Shown here: one piece after another, positions 1 to 10,356 of the stretch
Numbering within the stretch: position 1 is the first letter of the stretch
How the letters are laid out: every line of letters begins with the position of its first letter
Source: Asticcacaulis sp.
GTDB taxonomy: Bacteria; Pseudomonadota; Alphaproteobacteria; Caulobacterales; Caulobacteraceae
Assembly: GCA_024707255.1 (NCBI GenBank)
Contig: JANQAC010000002.1
Span: forward strand, 1,234,001 to 1,298,000
Direction of reading: 5' to 3'
DNA: 64,000 nucleotides
Notes under the pieces: model-generated
What the model was told of the DNA's origin: nothing
The model's input: the letters and a program-made list of their open reading frames with translations, nothing else
Database searches by the model: none
Made by a program: the position numbers and the translations under genes

Positions 1-2020
1 TTCGATCGGGATCAGGGTTTCAACACGGCGGTCGAGATTTCGGCTCATCCAGTCGGCGCTGGAAATGAAGACGCGCGCCTGATCGGACGGCAGGGCATGG
101 CCATTGGCGAAACAGACAATGCGGGCGTGTTCGAGGAAGCGGCCGACAATCGACTTGACGCGGATGTTTTCCGAAACGCCGGGCACACCGGGCCGCAGGC
201 AGCAGATGCCGCGAATGACGAGATCGATCTGAACACCGGCCTGACTGGCCTGATAGAGTTTTTTGATAACGGTCGGATCAACCAGGGCATTGAGCTTTGC
301 CCATATCTGCGCCGGTTTTCCCGCCTGAGCATTGAGAATTTCCTGATCTATCAGATGTATCAGGCCGGGTTTTAAAGTAACAGGCGAGAAATACAGCTTC
401 TCCATCATTTCAGGCCGGGCGTAGCCGGTGATGAAATTGAAGACGCGCATAGCGTCGCGGCCCAGTTCCGGATTGGTGGTGAACAGGCTGAGATCGGTGT
501 ATATCTTGGCGGTGATCGGGTGATAATTGCCGGTGCCGAAATGGCAGTAGGTGCGCAAGGCTTCGCCTTCGCGCCGCACGACCACCGACAGTTTGGCGTG
601 GGTCTTGTATTCGACAAAGCCGTAGACGACGTGGACACCGGCGCGTTCCATGGCGCGCGCCCAGCGCAGATTGGCTTCTTCGTCAAAGCGCGCCTTGATT
701 TCGACAAGGGCGGTGACGTTCTTGCCCTGTTCGGCCGCCTCGATCAGCGCCGCCACGATCGGGCTGTCCTTCGAGGTGCGGTAAAGGGTCTGCTTGATGG
801 CGATAACATTCGGATCGCGCGCCGCCTGGCGCAGGAACTGCACCACGGCGTCAAACGATTCAAATGGATGGTGGACGAGAATGTCCTTTTCACGGATGGC
901 GCCGAAGACATCGCCGCCATTGTCACGGATACGCTCCGGGAAACGCGGCTCGAACGGCTTGAATTTCAGGTCATTTCGGTCGCGCGGAATGAGCTGCGAC
1001 ACCTCGGCCATACCGAGAATGCCGGTGATATTGACGATATCCTCCGGCGCAGCGTGCAGGTGACCGACGATAAAGCTGCGCAGGTCATCCGGCATGGTCA
1101 GATCGATTTCGACACGCACAACGGAACCGAGGCGGCGCTGTTTGATGAGTGCCTCGAACTCGCGCACCAGGTCTTCGGCTTCTTCTTCCATTTCAATGTC
1201 GGAATCACGCAGGATGCGGAAAAGGCCGCGCGAGACGATGTCGAAACCTGGGAAAAGCTGGTGCAGGAACAGCGAAACAAAGTTTTCCAGAGAGACGAAC
1301 TTGCGGCGGACCGGACCGGTATCACCCGGTTTGCGCACGGCGGTTTCAACCTCCCAGAAGCGCTTCACGCCGGTCGGGATCGGGACCAGGGCGTACATGG
1401 TCTTGTTGTCCTTGCGGCGCAGCAGCTTGAGGACGATCGAAAAGCCGAGGTTCGGGATGAACGGGAAGGGGTGGGCCGGATCGATGGCCAGTGGCGTGAG
1501 GACCGGGAAAAGCTGGTTTTCGTAAACTTTTTCCAGCCAGGCCGTATCCGTCTTGTTGACATCCTTTGCCGAAAGCAGGTTGAGGCCGTTTTCCTGAAGC
1601 TGGTTGCGAATGCTCGACCAAATGGTCTGCTGCTTGCTCATCAGTTCGCCGGCAGCGCGGTTAACCATTTCCAGTTGTTCCTGGGGCGTATGGCCGTCGA
1701 CAGACAGCACGCGCACGCCCTCGCGCACCTGACCCTGAAGGCCGGCGACGCGCACCATGTAGAACTCGTCAAGGTTGTTGGCGGAAATCGATAGAAAGCG
1801 CAGGCGTTCCAGCAGGGGGTGGCGCGGGTTTTTGGCTTCTTCAATGACGCGCTGGTTGAAAGCCAGCCAGCTCAGTTCCCGATTGATGTAGAGGGATGGA
1901 TCGAGCGGCGCGTCACTGCTGAAATCAAACGGCGCTGGCGCCGTGGCATGTGCAACCGGCCCGCTCTCCGGCAGGGCGGGAGCGGAGGTCGTATCCAGGG
2001 CCAGGTTCGAGATCGGTCAT
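1..2020 (-). CDS. ppk: Polyphosphate kinase 1 (C-terminus cut by window edge)
   Basis: Polyphosphate kinase builds inorganic polyphosphate reversibly from ATP. The minus-strand frame gives the PPK1 start block [18 protein letters not shown], then [15 protein letters not shown], and further on [19 protein letters not shown], which carries the histidine region of the PPK1 active site, and FGTGNYHP. The last part of the gene lies beyond base 1. The start is uncertain. The only nearby ATG is at 2020, in a frame that stops after about 31 codons, while the PPK1 frame runs back to a TGA at 2019-2017 with no ATG, GTG or TTG between that stop and the conserved block. Either a one-base indel lies between about 1925 and 2020, or a rare start codon is used. 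It is followed upstream by hdaA on the same strand, as in Caulobacter. The family call is firm; the 5' end is not. Confidence 0.9.
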
Positions 2021-2100
2021 AACGGTCACTTCATCAATGGAATCAGTCCTTGCCGGGCAATCTAGCGTAAAAACCTAAAGAAACTGCCGGACCTGGCTGA

Positions 2101-2796
2101 TTATCGCAAATTATCGAACGGCGTTACAGGCTCATCGCCAAACATATCCGTTTCGTGGTCGAAAAAGGACTTGGCCAGGGCGCGATTGAACGCACGTCCA
2201 TTGGCATAATGTTCCAGTTCTGTGACAATTTTTTGCGCGGCGCTGACCGAGCGGTTCATTCGTCTGACGATGTAGTCGATAAAATCGGGCGAAGGCGAAA
2301 TGGCCCGCTGGGCGAACAGCTTGTTGAGGATGGCGACCAGCAGATCCTCGTCCGGTTCGGGCAGGGTGATGATCCGCATGGCGTTCAGGCGGCTGGCGAG
2401 ATCCGGAAGCTGGATATTCCAGGCGATGGGCTGATTTTCTGTCAGTAAAACAAGCTGTTGTCCGGACTTCTGAACGTGGTTGAAGAGGTGAAACAGCGCC
2501 TCTTCCGACGCCTTCTCGGCGTCATCAATCACATAGGGAACCGGTTGCAGAGTGGAGAGGTCGAGATCATGCGTTTCCGTGGCTGTCAGGAACAGGCCGC
2601 CGGTCTGCGCCGCAAAAATATGCCCCAGATGGGTCTTGCCGCTGCCGGGCGGTCCCAAAAGGATCAGGTGCGGGCTCAGCCATTGATCCGGATGCAGCAG
2701 AAGGCCCATGGTCGCCGCCAGTTCCGTGGTGACGATGAATTGGTCGCGACTGTAGCGGTCGCCGGATTCCAGATCGAGGGGCAGTTGCAGGGACAT
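2101..2796 (-). CDS. hdaA: DnaA-related replication regulator HdaA
   Basis: Hda-type proteins bind the DNA polymerase sliding clamp and stimulate hydrolysis of DnaA-bound ATP, limiting initiation to once per cycle. The 231-aa product starts MSLQLPLDLES, so a clamp-binding motif of the QLxLxL type sits at residues 4-9. A DnaA-like AAA+ fold follows, with Walker A GPPGSGKTH, a Walker-B-like VIDDAEK and the helical lid. There is no DnaA DNA-binding domain, which separates it from DnaA. An ATG 69 bases upstream is in frame, but the clamp motif at the very N-terminus favours 2796. The neighbour ppk is downstream on the same strand and aspS is divergent, with about 190 bases between the two starts. 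Confidence 0.88.
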   Translation of the reverse strand: MSLQLPLDLESGDRYSRDQFIVTTELAATMGLLLHPDQWLSPHLILLGPPGSGKTHLGHIFAAQTGGLFLTATETHDLDLSTLQPVPYVIDDAEKASEEALFHLFNHVQKSGQQLVLLTENQPIAWNIQLPDLASRLNAMRIITLPEPDEDLLVAILNKLFAQRAISPSPDFIDYIVRRMNRSVSAAQKIVTELEHYANGRAFNRALAKSFFDHETDMFGDEPVTPFDNLR

Positions 2797-2983
2797 ATGG
2801 CTAATGTAGAATTGCCGGCCGTCGATGACAATGACCGCCTGACAGATATTCCGGGGACGATCCATGACGAATTGTGAGTAAAATCAGACCGGCACGCCGG
2901 GCAAATGCGGCAAAAAGCTTGACTTTGCCGGCGCATCATGTGCCCTACGGCGCAACGAAATTCCCTATGTCATCGGCTTTCAC

Positions 2984-4765
2984 ATGCATATTTATCGCTC
3001 CCATACCTGTGGCGCCCTGCGCGCTTCCGACGCCGGCACTCAGACCCGCCTGTCGGGCTGGATTCATCGCAAACGCGACCACGGCGGCCTGCTGTTCATC
3101 GACCTGCGCGACCATTACGGCCTGACCCAGCTTGTTTTTGATCCGTCTTCGCCAGGCTTTGCCAAGGTGGAGCGTCTGCGCGCCGAGAGCGTGATCCGCA
3201 TCGACGGAAAGGTGGTGGCGCGTGACGCCGCGACGATCAATCCGAACCTGCCTACCGGCGAGGTCGAGGTCTATGTTGGTGATGTTGAAGTGCTTTCGGA
3301 AGCCGCCGAACTGCCGCTGCCGGTCTTCGGTGAACCGGAATATCCGGAAGAAATCCGCCTGAAGAACCGCTTCCTCGACCTGCGCCGCGAAACCCTGCAC
3401 AAGAACATCGTTCTGCGCTCGAAAGTGATCCACTCGATCCGCCAGCGCATGGTCGATCAGGGCTTCCTTGAGTATCAGACCCCGATCCTGACGGCCTCGT
3501 CGCCGGAAGGCGCGCGCGATTTTCTGGTGCCGTCGCGCCTTCATGCCGGCAAGTTTTACGCCCTGCCGCAGGCGCCGCAGCAATTCAAGCAACTGTTGAT
3601 GGTGTCCGGCTTCGACCGCTACTTCCAGATCGCGCCGTGTTTCCGTGACGAAGACCTGCGTGCCGATCGTTCGCTCGAATTCTACCAACTCGACGTTGAG
3701 ATGAGTTTCGTTACGCAGGAAGACGTCTTCGCCGCCATCGAACCCCTGATGCACGGCCTGTTCACCGAGTTCGGCGAAGGCAAGCGCGTCTCCGCCTATC
3801 CATTCGTGCGTATTCCGTATCGGGAATCGATCGCCAAATACGGCTCGGACAAGCCGGACCTGCGCAATCCGATCGAGATGCAGGACGTGTCGGATAAGTT
3901 CCGCGGCGGCGGCTTTGGCCTGTTTGCCCGCATCCTGGAAAACCCGGCCAATGCCGTTTGGGGCATCCCCGCGCCGAAGGGGGGCAGCAGAGCTTTCTGC
4001 GACCGTATGAATTCCTGGGCGCAGAGCGAAGGCCAGCCGGGCCTGGGCTATATCTTCTGGTCGGAAGACCGGGGCGGCTGGGGCGGCCCGATCGCCAAGA
4101 ACCTCGGTCAGGAAGGCACTGCGGCCGTCATGGGGCAGCTTGGTCTCGGTCAGGGCGATGCCGCCTTCTTCGTGGCCGGCGATCCGAAGGTCTTCTATAA
4201 GTTCGCAGGTAACGCGCGTACCAAGGTCGGCACCGATCTGAACCTGGTAGATGAAGACCAGTTCAAGTTCTGCTGGATCGTCGATTTCCCGATGTTCGAG
4301 TACAACGAGGACGAAAAGAAGGTCGATTTCTCGCACAATCCGTTCTCGATGCCGCAGGGCGAGATGGAAGCCCTGCAAACCAAGGATCCGCTCGATATCC
4401 TGGCCTACCAGTACGACATCGTCTGCAATGGCTACGAACTGTGCTCCGGCGCCATTCGTAACCACAAGCAGGATATCATGCTGAAGGCGTTTGAGATCGC
4501 CGGCTATGATGAAGCTTTTGTGGAAAGCCAGTTTGGTGGCATGTTGAACGCCTTCAAGTACGGCGCCCCGCCGCACGGTGGCCTGGCGCCGGGCATCGAC
4601 CGTATCGTCATGCTGCTGGCTGGACAGACGGCGATCCGCGAAGTCATCGCCTTCCCGCTGAACCAACAGGGCCAGGACGTCATGATGAGCGCACCGTCTG
4701 ATGTGCTCGACAAGCAGTTGAAGGAACTGCATATCCGGACGCAAATGCCGATCAAGGTCAGCTAA
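2984..4765 (+). CDS. aspS: Aspartate--tRNA(Asx) ligase
   Basis: Class II aminoacyl-tRNA synthetase of 593 aa, charging tRNA-Asp and, in organisms lacking AsnRS, also tRNA-Asn. It begins [12 protein letters not shown] followed by an OB-fold anticodon-binding domain ([19 protein letters not shown]). The class II motifs follow: motif 2 around [13 protein letters not shown], the bacterial GAD insertion in the middle, and motif 3 near the end ([16 protein letters not shown]). The length is normal for a bacterial AspRS. A strong bidirectional hairpin terminator lies about 40 bases after the stop. Confidence 0.97.
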   Translation: MHIYRSHTCGALRASDAGTQTRLSGWIHRKRDHGGLLFIDLRDHYGLTQLVFDPSSPGFAKVERLRAESVIRIDGKVVARDAATINPNLPTGEVEVYVGDVEVLSEAAELPLPVFGEPEYPEEIRLKNRFLDLRRETLHKNIVLRSKVIHSIRQRMVDQGFLEYQTPILTASSPEGARDFLVPSRLHAGKFYALPQAPQQFKQLLMVSGFDRYFQIAPCFRDEDLRADRSLEFYQLDVEMSFVTQEDVFAAIEPLMHGLFTEFGEGKRVSAYPFVRIPYRESIAKYGSDKPDLRNPIEMQDVSDKFRGGGFGLFARILENPANAVWGIPAPKGGSRAFCDRMNSWAQSEGQPGLGYIFWSEDRGGWGGPIAKNLGQEGTAAVMGQLGLGQGDAAFFVAGDPKVFYKFAGNARTKVGTDLNLVDEDQFKFCWIVDFPMFEYNEDEKKVDFSHNPFSMPQGEMEALQTKDPLDILAYQYDIVCNGYELCSGAIRNHKQDIMLKAFEIAGYDEAFVESQFGGMLNAFKYGAPPHGGLAPGIDRIVMLLAGQTAIREVIAFPLNQQGQDVMMSAPSDVLDKQLKELHIRTQMPIKVS

Positions 4766-4803
4766 TGGGGGTGGGGGCCTGAGGCCTCAGGACGTCTCTC
4801 TTT

Positions 4804-4844
4804 CAAAGAAAAAGCCCTGCCGATTTGGCAGGGCTTTTTCTTTG
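4804..4844. terminator. Bidirectional intrinsic terminator after aspS
   Basis: A perfect 18-bp stem (4804-4821 with 4827-4844) closes a 5-base loop. The GC core GCCCTGCC/GGCAGGGC is flanked by A-rich and T-rich tracts on both sides, so it can end both aspS (+) and the pentapeptide gene (-). Confidence 0.9.
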
Positions 4845-4889
4845 AATAAGGTAAGGATTTGTGGGGTCACAGACCCTAAACCAATAAGT

Positions 4890-5384
4890 TTAATGGACCA
4901 CACACACCGGAATGCGCAGGCCGCGCGGCAGTTCCGTTGCCTCGTCACCGCAGGTCTGGTCAAGCTGGCGCTGTGTCAGGCCGATCGCCGAGCCCATTTC
5001 CGCGCCAGAGAAATTGACCCCGCTCAGGATCGCGCCCTTGAAATTGGCATGTTCGAGGTAGGCTCCGACAAAATTGGCATTGCTCAGATTGGCGCCGGCA
5101 AAATTAACGCGGCCAAACAGGGCGGCTGAGCCGTTAATGTCGCGCAGGTCGGCCCCGGCGAAGTTCGTGCCGTTGAAGATGCCAAGCCCCATGTCGGATT
5201 GACGCAGACGGGCGCCGGCGAAATTCCTGTTTTTCAGAGTGCGGTTGTTGAAATCGGCCTGAAAGAGATTGCAGCGCGGACAGTTGGCGCCATTTTGCGC
5301 GCTGGAGACCTGGGCGGCATTCTGCGCCATGGCGGGGGCGCTGATGAAGGAAGCGGCCAGCAAAGCCAGGACAATACGTTTCAT
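4890..5384 (-). CDS. Secreted pentapeptide-repeat protein
   Basis: Product of 164 aa. An N-terminal signal peptide (MKRIVLALLAASFISAPAMAQ) predicts export to the periplasm. From about residue 35 it carries tandem A(D/N)LXX-type repeats such as CNLFQADFNN, ANLSNANFVG and AYLEHANFKG, which should fold as a right-handed quadrilateral beta helix. Four cysteines are present, two of them in CPRC just before the repeats, so a disulfide or metal site is possible. Pentapeptide proteins do many things, including gyrase mimicry, but those mimics are cytoplasmic, so that role is unlikely here. Function unknown. Confidence 0.75.
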   Translation of the reverse strand: MKRIVLALLAASFISAPAMAQNAAQVSSAQNGANCPRCNLFQADFNNRTLKNRNFAGARLRQSDMGLGIFNGTNFAGADLRDINGSAALFGRVNFAGANLSNANFVGAYLEHANFKGAILSGVNFSGAEMGSAIGLTQRQLDQTCGDEATELPRGLRIPVCVVH

Positions 5385-5468
5385 AAAAGGACACCTTCGC
5401 TGATTTAGCGCTGATTTGGCGCTTACTGCCGGAAGACCAGCAAGGGAAGGGCCAGTTGATACCCTCCG

Positions 5469-8258
5469 TTACCGTTCCTCTACATCATCCTTTTCAAACG
5501 CCGGGTTAACCGCATCCTGTTTTTTGCGATTGCCAAATGGTACGACCACCAGATTGTCGGTCGCCGTGCCGCGTGCAAAGCCTTTCGAGATCAGTTGTGA
5601 AGCCGGCATGGCGTTGCTCGGCACGTCGTCTGTTTCGGGCAGGGCGTCGCCATGGAAATAGCCCTGACCCAGGCCATCGGCGTTCAGTTCATCCGGATCG
5701 GCATTGGAGAGATCGTCGCGGTCGAGGTAGGATATCGCAAGTTCGCGGAAAATATAGTCGAGGATAGAGGTCGCCGACTTGACCCGGTCATTGCCGGTGA
5801 CTGGGCCGGCCGGCTCAAAGCGCGTAAAGACATAGGCGTCGACGAATTCTTCAAGCGGCACGCCATATTGCAGGCCGATCGAGATGGCGATGGCGAAATT
5901 GTTCATCAGCGAGCGGAAGGCCGCGCCTTCCTTGTGCATATCAATGAAGATTTCGCCGATCGAGCCGTCTTCATATTCGCCGGTATGGATATAGACCTTG
6001 TGGCCGCCAACGCCGGCCTTCTGAATATAGCCTTTGCGGCGATCCGGCAGCTTGGTGCGGGACCGCTCGCGTTCGACGATTTTTTCGATGACCCGTGGCG
6101 CCGCCTTCTCGATAACCGGTTCAGGCGCGGGGCGCCTGGGGGCATCATCAATATCGGGAATATCGAGCTTGAAGTCGGGCGGCGCGTCGGCCCGAAGCAC
6201 TGAAACAGCCCTCAGACCGGAACTGGCGGCCAGGGAATAGATTTTCATCACGTCAACCACGCCCTGATCCCAGGTCAGGCGGAACGGCGTTGTTGCGGGC
6301 GCATCGATCAGGCTTTCAATGGATTGGCGGAGGTGAATTTGCGCCTTGCGGCCAGGTGGGCTCAGCAACTGATAAGCCTGATCCGAAATCAGGCGAAGTG
6401 CTTCCGGATCCTTGTGGCCGAAGATATGGACATCCGCTTCCTGAATTTCGGTTTCTGAAAAACCCATGACAGGCAGCAGGTTGAAAGCCGGATCTGAGAG
6501 ATCGCTTTCACTCAGGCCCCAGATGTCCTGGATGAAGGCGGCATCGATATGGCGGACGGAAAAAACCTCAGCCAGAGATGATGCCGTGAGTAGCGCCGCT
6601 TCAAGCCGGTTGATTTCGAACTCGCTCAGGCCCTTCGATTTCAGCGCAGCCACATTAATATGCGGGGTGTCGATCAGGCTGCGGCTGCCGAGCAGGATCG
6701 GGCGCACATCGCCCCAGCTATGAGAAATGGCGTTCAACCCCCTGATAATGCAGGGTTTTATTGTCGGCACAAAAACGCCGTCCTCGGTTTCCATGACCGT
6801 CAGAAGCTCGCTGACTCCCTTATCGCCCAGCCCGGTGCCCGGGCGCAAGCTCAGTTCGGCATCATCGAACAGAGCGGTCACCTGTGCATTACGCAGGCCA
6901 GTTTTCTTTGTCAGCTTGAGTGCCATCTGGGTGAGGTCCAGCGCCGCGGACTTGATCTCGGCATGGCCTTTCAGGGCGGTGATCCGGTAGAGGCGCTGGC
7001 TCAGACGATCGGTCTGCTCCGCCTTGTCAATGGCGAAATTGCCATAAGAGGCCAGATGCGCGGCAAGGGAGGCAGACGCGTGAACCGCCGCCGCCTCGAA
7101 CAGGGCAAAGATGTGGGTGGCCAGATCAATGCCGGCGGGTTCGCCGAGGCTGAGCCCGCGGCTCATTATAGCTTCACCGAGTCCCGCCGGGGTCAGGGCC
7201 AGCGGGCGCGTGGCGGCCCGGCGCAGACTGTCATCAAGCGTTGCCGAAAAACCGATGGCCGATTCGATATCGAGTGCCTGCGTCCAGAGGGTGACGGCAT
7301 CGATAAAGGCGTCTACCGCGAATACGCCTTCGTCTGAAATGAAACGTTCAACATTGATCGCCGCCCGGGCAGCAAAATTCTGCGCCTCTATCGCCTCAGA
7401 ATCCTGCGGGGCAAAAACCACATGCAAGGCGCCGGTTTCCAGTGCCGCTTCGGCCGCCAGAACCGCCGATGGATCACCGGCAGCGAGAAGATCGCGTTCG
7501 CCGATCACCGCCCGCAGGCGGGAGGAGGCCGGGGCGGTCGCCGGCGCGCGTGACCATTCGGCGGCCGCCATTCCCTGGCTGAGCTGAATTTGCCGGGCAA
7601 TCAGGGCATCCGAGGCCCCGAAGCGCCGGGCTCTGGCGGCGGCGCGGGCAAGCGCCGGATTGTGTTTCAGGCTGGCGCGTTGCTCGCCTTCGGACCGGTC
7701 GATGGCGCCGGTGATCTCGTCCAGAGCCTCGGCCAGACGCGTTTGCGCGACGGCAGCCAGGGATTGGGCGCGGGCATCGATCAGGAGTTGATTGATGACG
7801 CTGTGGCCGGCATGATCATCGAGGTAAAGGGGCGCCGTTTCCGTGACCTCCGGCATCTGGTCGCCGGCCGTCGGGTGGACCCGGTGGCCGGACTTAAAGG
7901 CAATGGCGGGAGCCGCCGGGCCGGCCAGAAGGGTGATGCCCAGCATATCGGCGAACTCAGCCGCTGCCTTCGCATCGGGGAAGTATCCAAGCCGGAGTCC
8001 CCACTGGGAGAGACGATGAGCGTAGCCGGTCATGGCGCCGTCGAAAGCGTCTTCTTCGGGATTTATCGACAACTCGGCGGCACTAGCCGGCAGGTCTCGC
8101 GCCAGCGAATCAGCCCAGTCCATCCAGGCTTCGGCCTGAACTGTGGTCAGGTCGCGCGGGCACAAAACCTCGGCGAATCCGTTCGCGCGCTCGATCTCAC
8201 GCAACTCCAGATCGGGCAAGGTGGCGAGTGCGCTCAGGGCAGGAGACAGATACGACAT
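5469..8258 (-). CDS. Class II ribonucleotide reductase-like protein lacking the catalytic core (TSCPD C-terminal domain)
   Basis: A 929-aa protein. Residues about 736-850 ([14 protein letters not shown], then [39 protein letters not shown] and [15 protein letters not shown]) match, from memory, the C-terminal TSCPD region of alphaproteobacterial B12-dependent ribonucleotide reductase NrdJ almost word for word. Weaker NrdJ echoes occur earlier ([11 protein letters not shown] near 45, [12 protein letters not shown], and PGTGLGDKG where NrdJ has its PTGTIG loop). I cannot find the N-x-C-x-E radical-site motif, the usual paired redox cysteines or a C-terminal zinc ribbon, and the protein is some 250-300 aa shorter than such NrdJ enzymes. 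It is probably a non-catalytic RNR paralogue, cytoplasmic, of unknown role. Residues about 690-735 are Pro/Glu/Arg-rich and look like a flexible linker. It is transcribed divergently from the NDUFA12 gene. The frame is intact and codon use is like the neighbours, so it is not an obvious pseudogene. Confidence 0.7.
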   Translation of the reverse strand: MSYLSPALSALATLPDLELREIERANGFAEVLCPRDLTTVQAEAWMDWADSLARDLPASAAELSINPEEDAFDGAMTGYAHRLSQWGLRLGYFPDAKAAAEFADMLGITLLAGPAAPAIAFKSGHRVHPTAGDQMPEVTETAPLYLDDHAGHSVINQLLIDARAQSLAAVAQTRLAEALDEITGAIDRSEGEQRASLKHNPALARAAARARRFGASDALIARQIQLSQGMAAAEWSRAPATAPASSRLRAVIGERDLLAAGDPSAVLAAEAALETGALHVVFAPQDSEAIEAQNFAARAAINVERFISDEGVFAVDAFIDAVTLWTQALDIESAIGFSATLDDSLRRAATRPLALTPAGLGEAIMSRGLSLGEPAGIDLATHIFALFEAAAVHASASLAAHLASYGNFAIDKAEQTDRLSQRLYRITALKGHAEIKSAALDLTQMALKLTKKTGLRNAQVTALFDDAELSLRPGTGLGDKGVSELLTVMETEDGVFVPTIKPCIIRGLNAISHSWGDVRPILLGSRSLIDTPHINVAALKSKGLSEFEINRLEAALLTASSLAEVFSVRHIDAAFIQDIWGLSESDLSDPAFNLLPVMGFSETEIQEADVHIFGHKDPEALRLISDQAYQLLSPPGRKAQIHLRQSIESLIDAPATTPFRLTWDQGVVDVMKIYSLAASSGLRAVSVLRADAPPDFKLDIPDIDDAPRRPAPEPVIEKAAPRVIEKIVERERSRTKLPDRRKGYIQKAGVGGHKVYIHTGEYEDGSIGEIFIDMHKEGAAFRSLMNNFAIAISIGLQYGVPLEEFVDAYVFTRFEPAGPVTGNDRVKSATSILDYIFRELAISYLDRDDLSNADPDELNADGLGQGYFHGDALPETDDVPSNAMPASQLISKGFARGTATDNLVVVPFGNRKKQDAVNPAFEKDDVEER

Positions 8259-8351
8259 GCCTTTATCCTTGGTTTATGATGCCTTATCCCCAGATGTAGC
8301 GTTAATTTCAACAGGCATCAATAAATCTGGTGGGGTGGGCACCATTCATCC

Positions 8352-8398
8352 ACAATATGTTGATCTGCTTGTGCAGCGTGGCAGCGGACAATATTTTC
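8352..8398. repeat. Pair of similar AT-rich 12-mers in a divergent promoter region
   Basis: ACAATATGTTGA (8352-8363) and ACAATATTTTCA (8388-8399) match at 10 of 12 positions and lie 36 bases apart, between the RNR-like gene and the NDUFA12 gene. They loosely resemble NrdR boxes (ACA-AT-core-TGT), but the palindromes are imperfect and the spacing is not clearly a whole number of helical turns. A possible operator pair, low confidence. Confidence 0.25.
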
Positions 8399-8484
8399 AG
8401 TGCCCGCTTTACCTTGGGCGGGCGTCTCACTATAGATATTGACAGGTTTCGGGGCCGTGACTGGCTCCACGCAAGGATATCACG

Positions 8485-8898
8485 ATGCAATGGTTGCTTA
8501 ATTTACTCGCTCCCTCATTCACCTGGTGGAATGGCGCCACGCTTGGCACCCTGTTCACCATAGGCAAGCGCGGCCGCAAGGTCGGTGAGGACGAATTCGG
8601 CAATCGTTACTATGAAGACCGCACGGCGAAGAACACCTATGATGCCGGCCGCAAGCGCCGCTGGGTGGTTTACAAGGGCTATGCCGACGCCTCCAAGATT
8701 CCGCCCGACTGGCACGGCTGGATGCATTACACCTATGACACGCCGCCGTCTGAAGCCCCGCTGCGCCGCAAGGCTTGGGAAAAACCGCACCTGCCCAATA
8801 TGAGCGGTACTCCCTATGCGCAATTCCCACCGGGTTCGATGAATGCCGAGGCCGAGCGCGCGAAGACGACGGGCGATTACGAAGCCTGGAAGCCGTAA
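8485..8898 (+). CDS. NDUFA12-family complex I subunit/assembly protein
   Basis: A 137-aa homologue of the mitochondrial complex I accessory subunit NDUFA12 (B17.2), a family kept in alphaproteobacteria. The diagnostic segments are GEDEFGNRYYED, RRWVVYKG and the IPPDWHGWMHYTYDTPP block, followed by a Pro-rich tail. The N-terminus (MQWLLNLLAPSFTWWNGATL) is hydrophobic and fits contact with the membrane arm. A ribosome-binding site AAGGA sits about 8 bases before the ATG. The DUF2155 gene follows after 13 bases, so the two are probably co-transcribed. Confidence 0.9.
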   Translation: MQWLLNLLAPSFTWWNGATLGTLFTIGKRGRKVGEDEFGNRYYEDRTAKNTYDAGRKRRWVVYKGYADASKIPPDWHGWMHYTYDTPPSEAPLRRKAWEKPHLPNMSGTPYAQFPPGSMNAEAERAKTTGDYEAWKP

Positions 8899-8911
8899 GG
8901 AGAATTATGGC

Positions 8912-9649
8912 ATGAAGCGCATCACTGTTTCCGGCTGGACCTTGCTGGCGGCGGCTGCGGCGTGCGTTGTCATTCCGGCTTCCGCCCAGGTTCCGCCGCC
9001 TGACCGGGGCGGTGATGGCGGCCAGGCGCCGCATTATGTCGATAACGCGGACTATGATCCGCAGCCTTACTATGTCGATGGCGTGCAATATAAGCCCTAT
9101 GTGCCTGAGAAGAAGAAGGCCAAGCCGGCCGCGGACAGTGTAAAGCCGGCCGCCGCGCCAGTAACGTCGGATGGTGAACCGCTTAGCGAACTTCATCCCT
9201 ATGTGCCATCCAGTTCGGCAAGCGTGGCCCAGGCGAATGCCCCTCAGAAAGCCGCGCCCGCGTCGTCTTCGTCCGAAAGCGTTGTCAGCTACGCACCAAA
9301 AAAGCGACCGCGCTATGCCGTGGCGATCATCGAGGCACTGGATAAGGTGACGGCCGAAAGCGTGCGGTTCGAGGCGCCGATCGGTAAGCCCATCCGTTAC
9401 AAGGGCCTGATCTATACGGTAAAGGCTTGTGAAACCACCGCCGATGACGAGGTGATGAGCGACGTCATGGCCTATGTGCGCGTGCGCAGCAATCCGGTGG
9501 CGGCCACCAATACGTCACCGGCAGTGAAGTCGAAGGAAGTCTTCCGCGGCTGGACTTTTGCGTCGACGCCAAGCCTGAACCCGATCCAGCATCCGGTTTA
9601 TGATGCCTGGGTGATCGGCTGCCGCCAGCCGTTGCCGGGCAATGCCTAA
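8912..9649 (+). CDS. DUF2155-domain secreted protein
   Basis: Product of 245 aa with a signal peptide ending in ASA around residue 23, a low-complexity Pro/Ala/Ser/Lys region (about 30-125) and a C-terminal DUF2155 domain starting near RPRYAVAIIEALDKVT. It contains two conserved cysteines (VKACETTAD and WVIGCRQP), probably a disulfide. The ATG at 8912 is preceded by AAGGAG 9 bases upstream. A longer in-frame start at 8843 would overlap the upstream gene and hide the signal peptide, so it was not chosen. In alphaproteobacteria this family commonly sits next to the NDUFA12 gene and aat. Function unknown. The 3' end overlaps the convergent aat by 4 bases. Confidence 0.85.
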   Translation: MKRITVSGWTLLAAAAACVVIPASAQVPPPDRGGDGGQAPHYVDNADYDPQPYYVDGVQYKPYVPEKKKAKPAADSVKPAAAPVTSDGEPLSELHPYVPSSSASVAQANAPQKAAPASSSSESVVSYAPKKRPRYAVAIIEALDKVTAESVRFEAPIGKPIRYKGLIYTVKACETTADDEVMSDVMAYVRVRSNPVAATNTSPAVKSKEVFRGWTFASTPSLNPIQHPVYDAWVIGCRQPLPGNA

Positions 9650-10287
9650 GACAAAATTGACATGACCATCTGGCCGGAAGCTGTCCGCGGCAGGTCATAA
9701 AAGTCGGTTTTAAGGTCGATGGCGGCGGCCAGTTTTTCCAGATATTCGGCCTTGGGCATTTCAACCACGCCGAACTGACGCAGATGATCGGTCTGGAACT
9801 GGCAATCGAGCAGAGTGAAACCGCCGGCCTTTAGCCGCGCCACCAGATGGACGAGGGCGATTTTCGACGCGTCGCGGGCGCGCGATACCATGCTCTCTCC
9901 GAAAAAAGCACCGCCGATCGACACGCCATAAAGCCCGCCCAGCAGAGTTTCCTTGTCCCAGACTTCAACGCTGTGCGCCAGGCCGCGCGCAAACAGCGCC
10001 TGATAGAGGGCCTGAATGGAATGACTGATCCAGGTGGACGTGCGGTTCTGCGCCTCCTCGGCGCATAATTCGATAATCTGCGTGAAGGCTGTATCGATAC
10101 GAATGGTGTACAAGTCCCGCCGCACCGTGCGCGACAGTCGTGTCGACACATGAAAACCATCCAGCGGCAGGACGCCGCGCATGGGCGGATCGACCAGGAA
10201 CAGATAATCATCATCGCGCGCATCCGACATCGGAAATATGCCGGTGCGGTAGCAATTGATCAGGTCATCGAGTGTAAAGTCAGTCAA
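9646..10287 (-). CDS. aat: Leucyl/phenylalanyl-tRNA--protein transferase
   Basis: The enzyme attaches Leu or Phe to N-terminal Arg or Lys of proteins, making them N-degrons for ClpS/ClpAP. The 213-aa product has the family signatures near the N-terminus (INCYRTGIFPMSD), SVEVWDKETLLGGLYGVSIGGAFFGESM in the middle and LLDCQFQTDHLRQFG near the end. Length is typical. clpP and clpX, but not clpA or clpS, are elsewhere in this window. Confidence 0.96.
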   Translation of the reverse strand: MTDFTLDDLINCYRTGIFPMSDARDDDYLFLVDPPMRGVLPLDGFHVSTRLSRTVRRDLYTIRIDTAFTQIIELCAEEAQNRTSTWISHSIQALYQALFARGLAHSVEVWDKETLLGGLYGVSIGGAFFGESMVSRARDASKIALVHLVARLKAGGFTLLDCQFQTDHLRQFGVVEMPKAEYLEKLAAAIDLKTDFYDLPRTASGQMVMSILS

Positions 10288-10356
10288 GTCGGCAGATCCG
10301 TGGTCTGGCGCCCATGAATACCGTCTGGAAATCAGAAAGCAATAAGGTTCAATGCC

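Noticed and set aside
520..1794. Long plus-strand reading frame opposite ppk
   Set aside because: Antisense shadow of a clear PPK1 gene; high-GC third positions create long open frames. The same applies to the long frames opposite aspS, tig, the AsmA-like gene, rne, sufB and parE.
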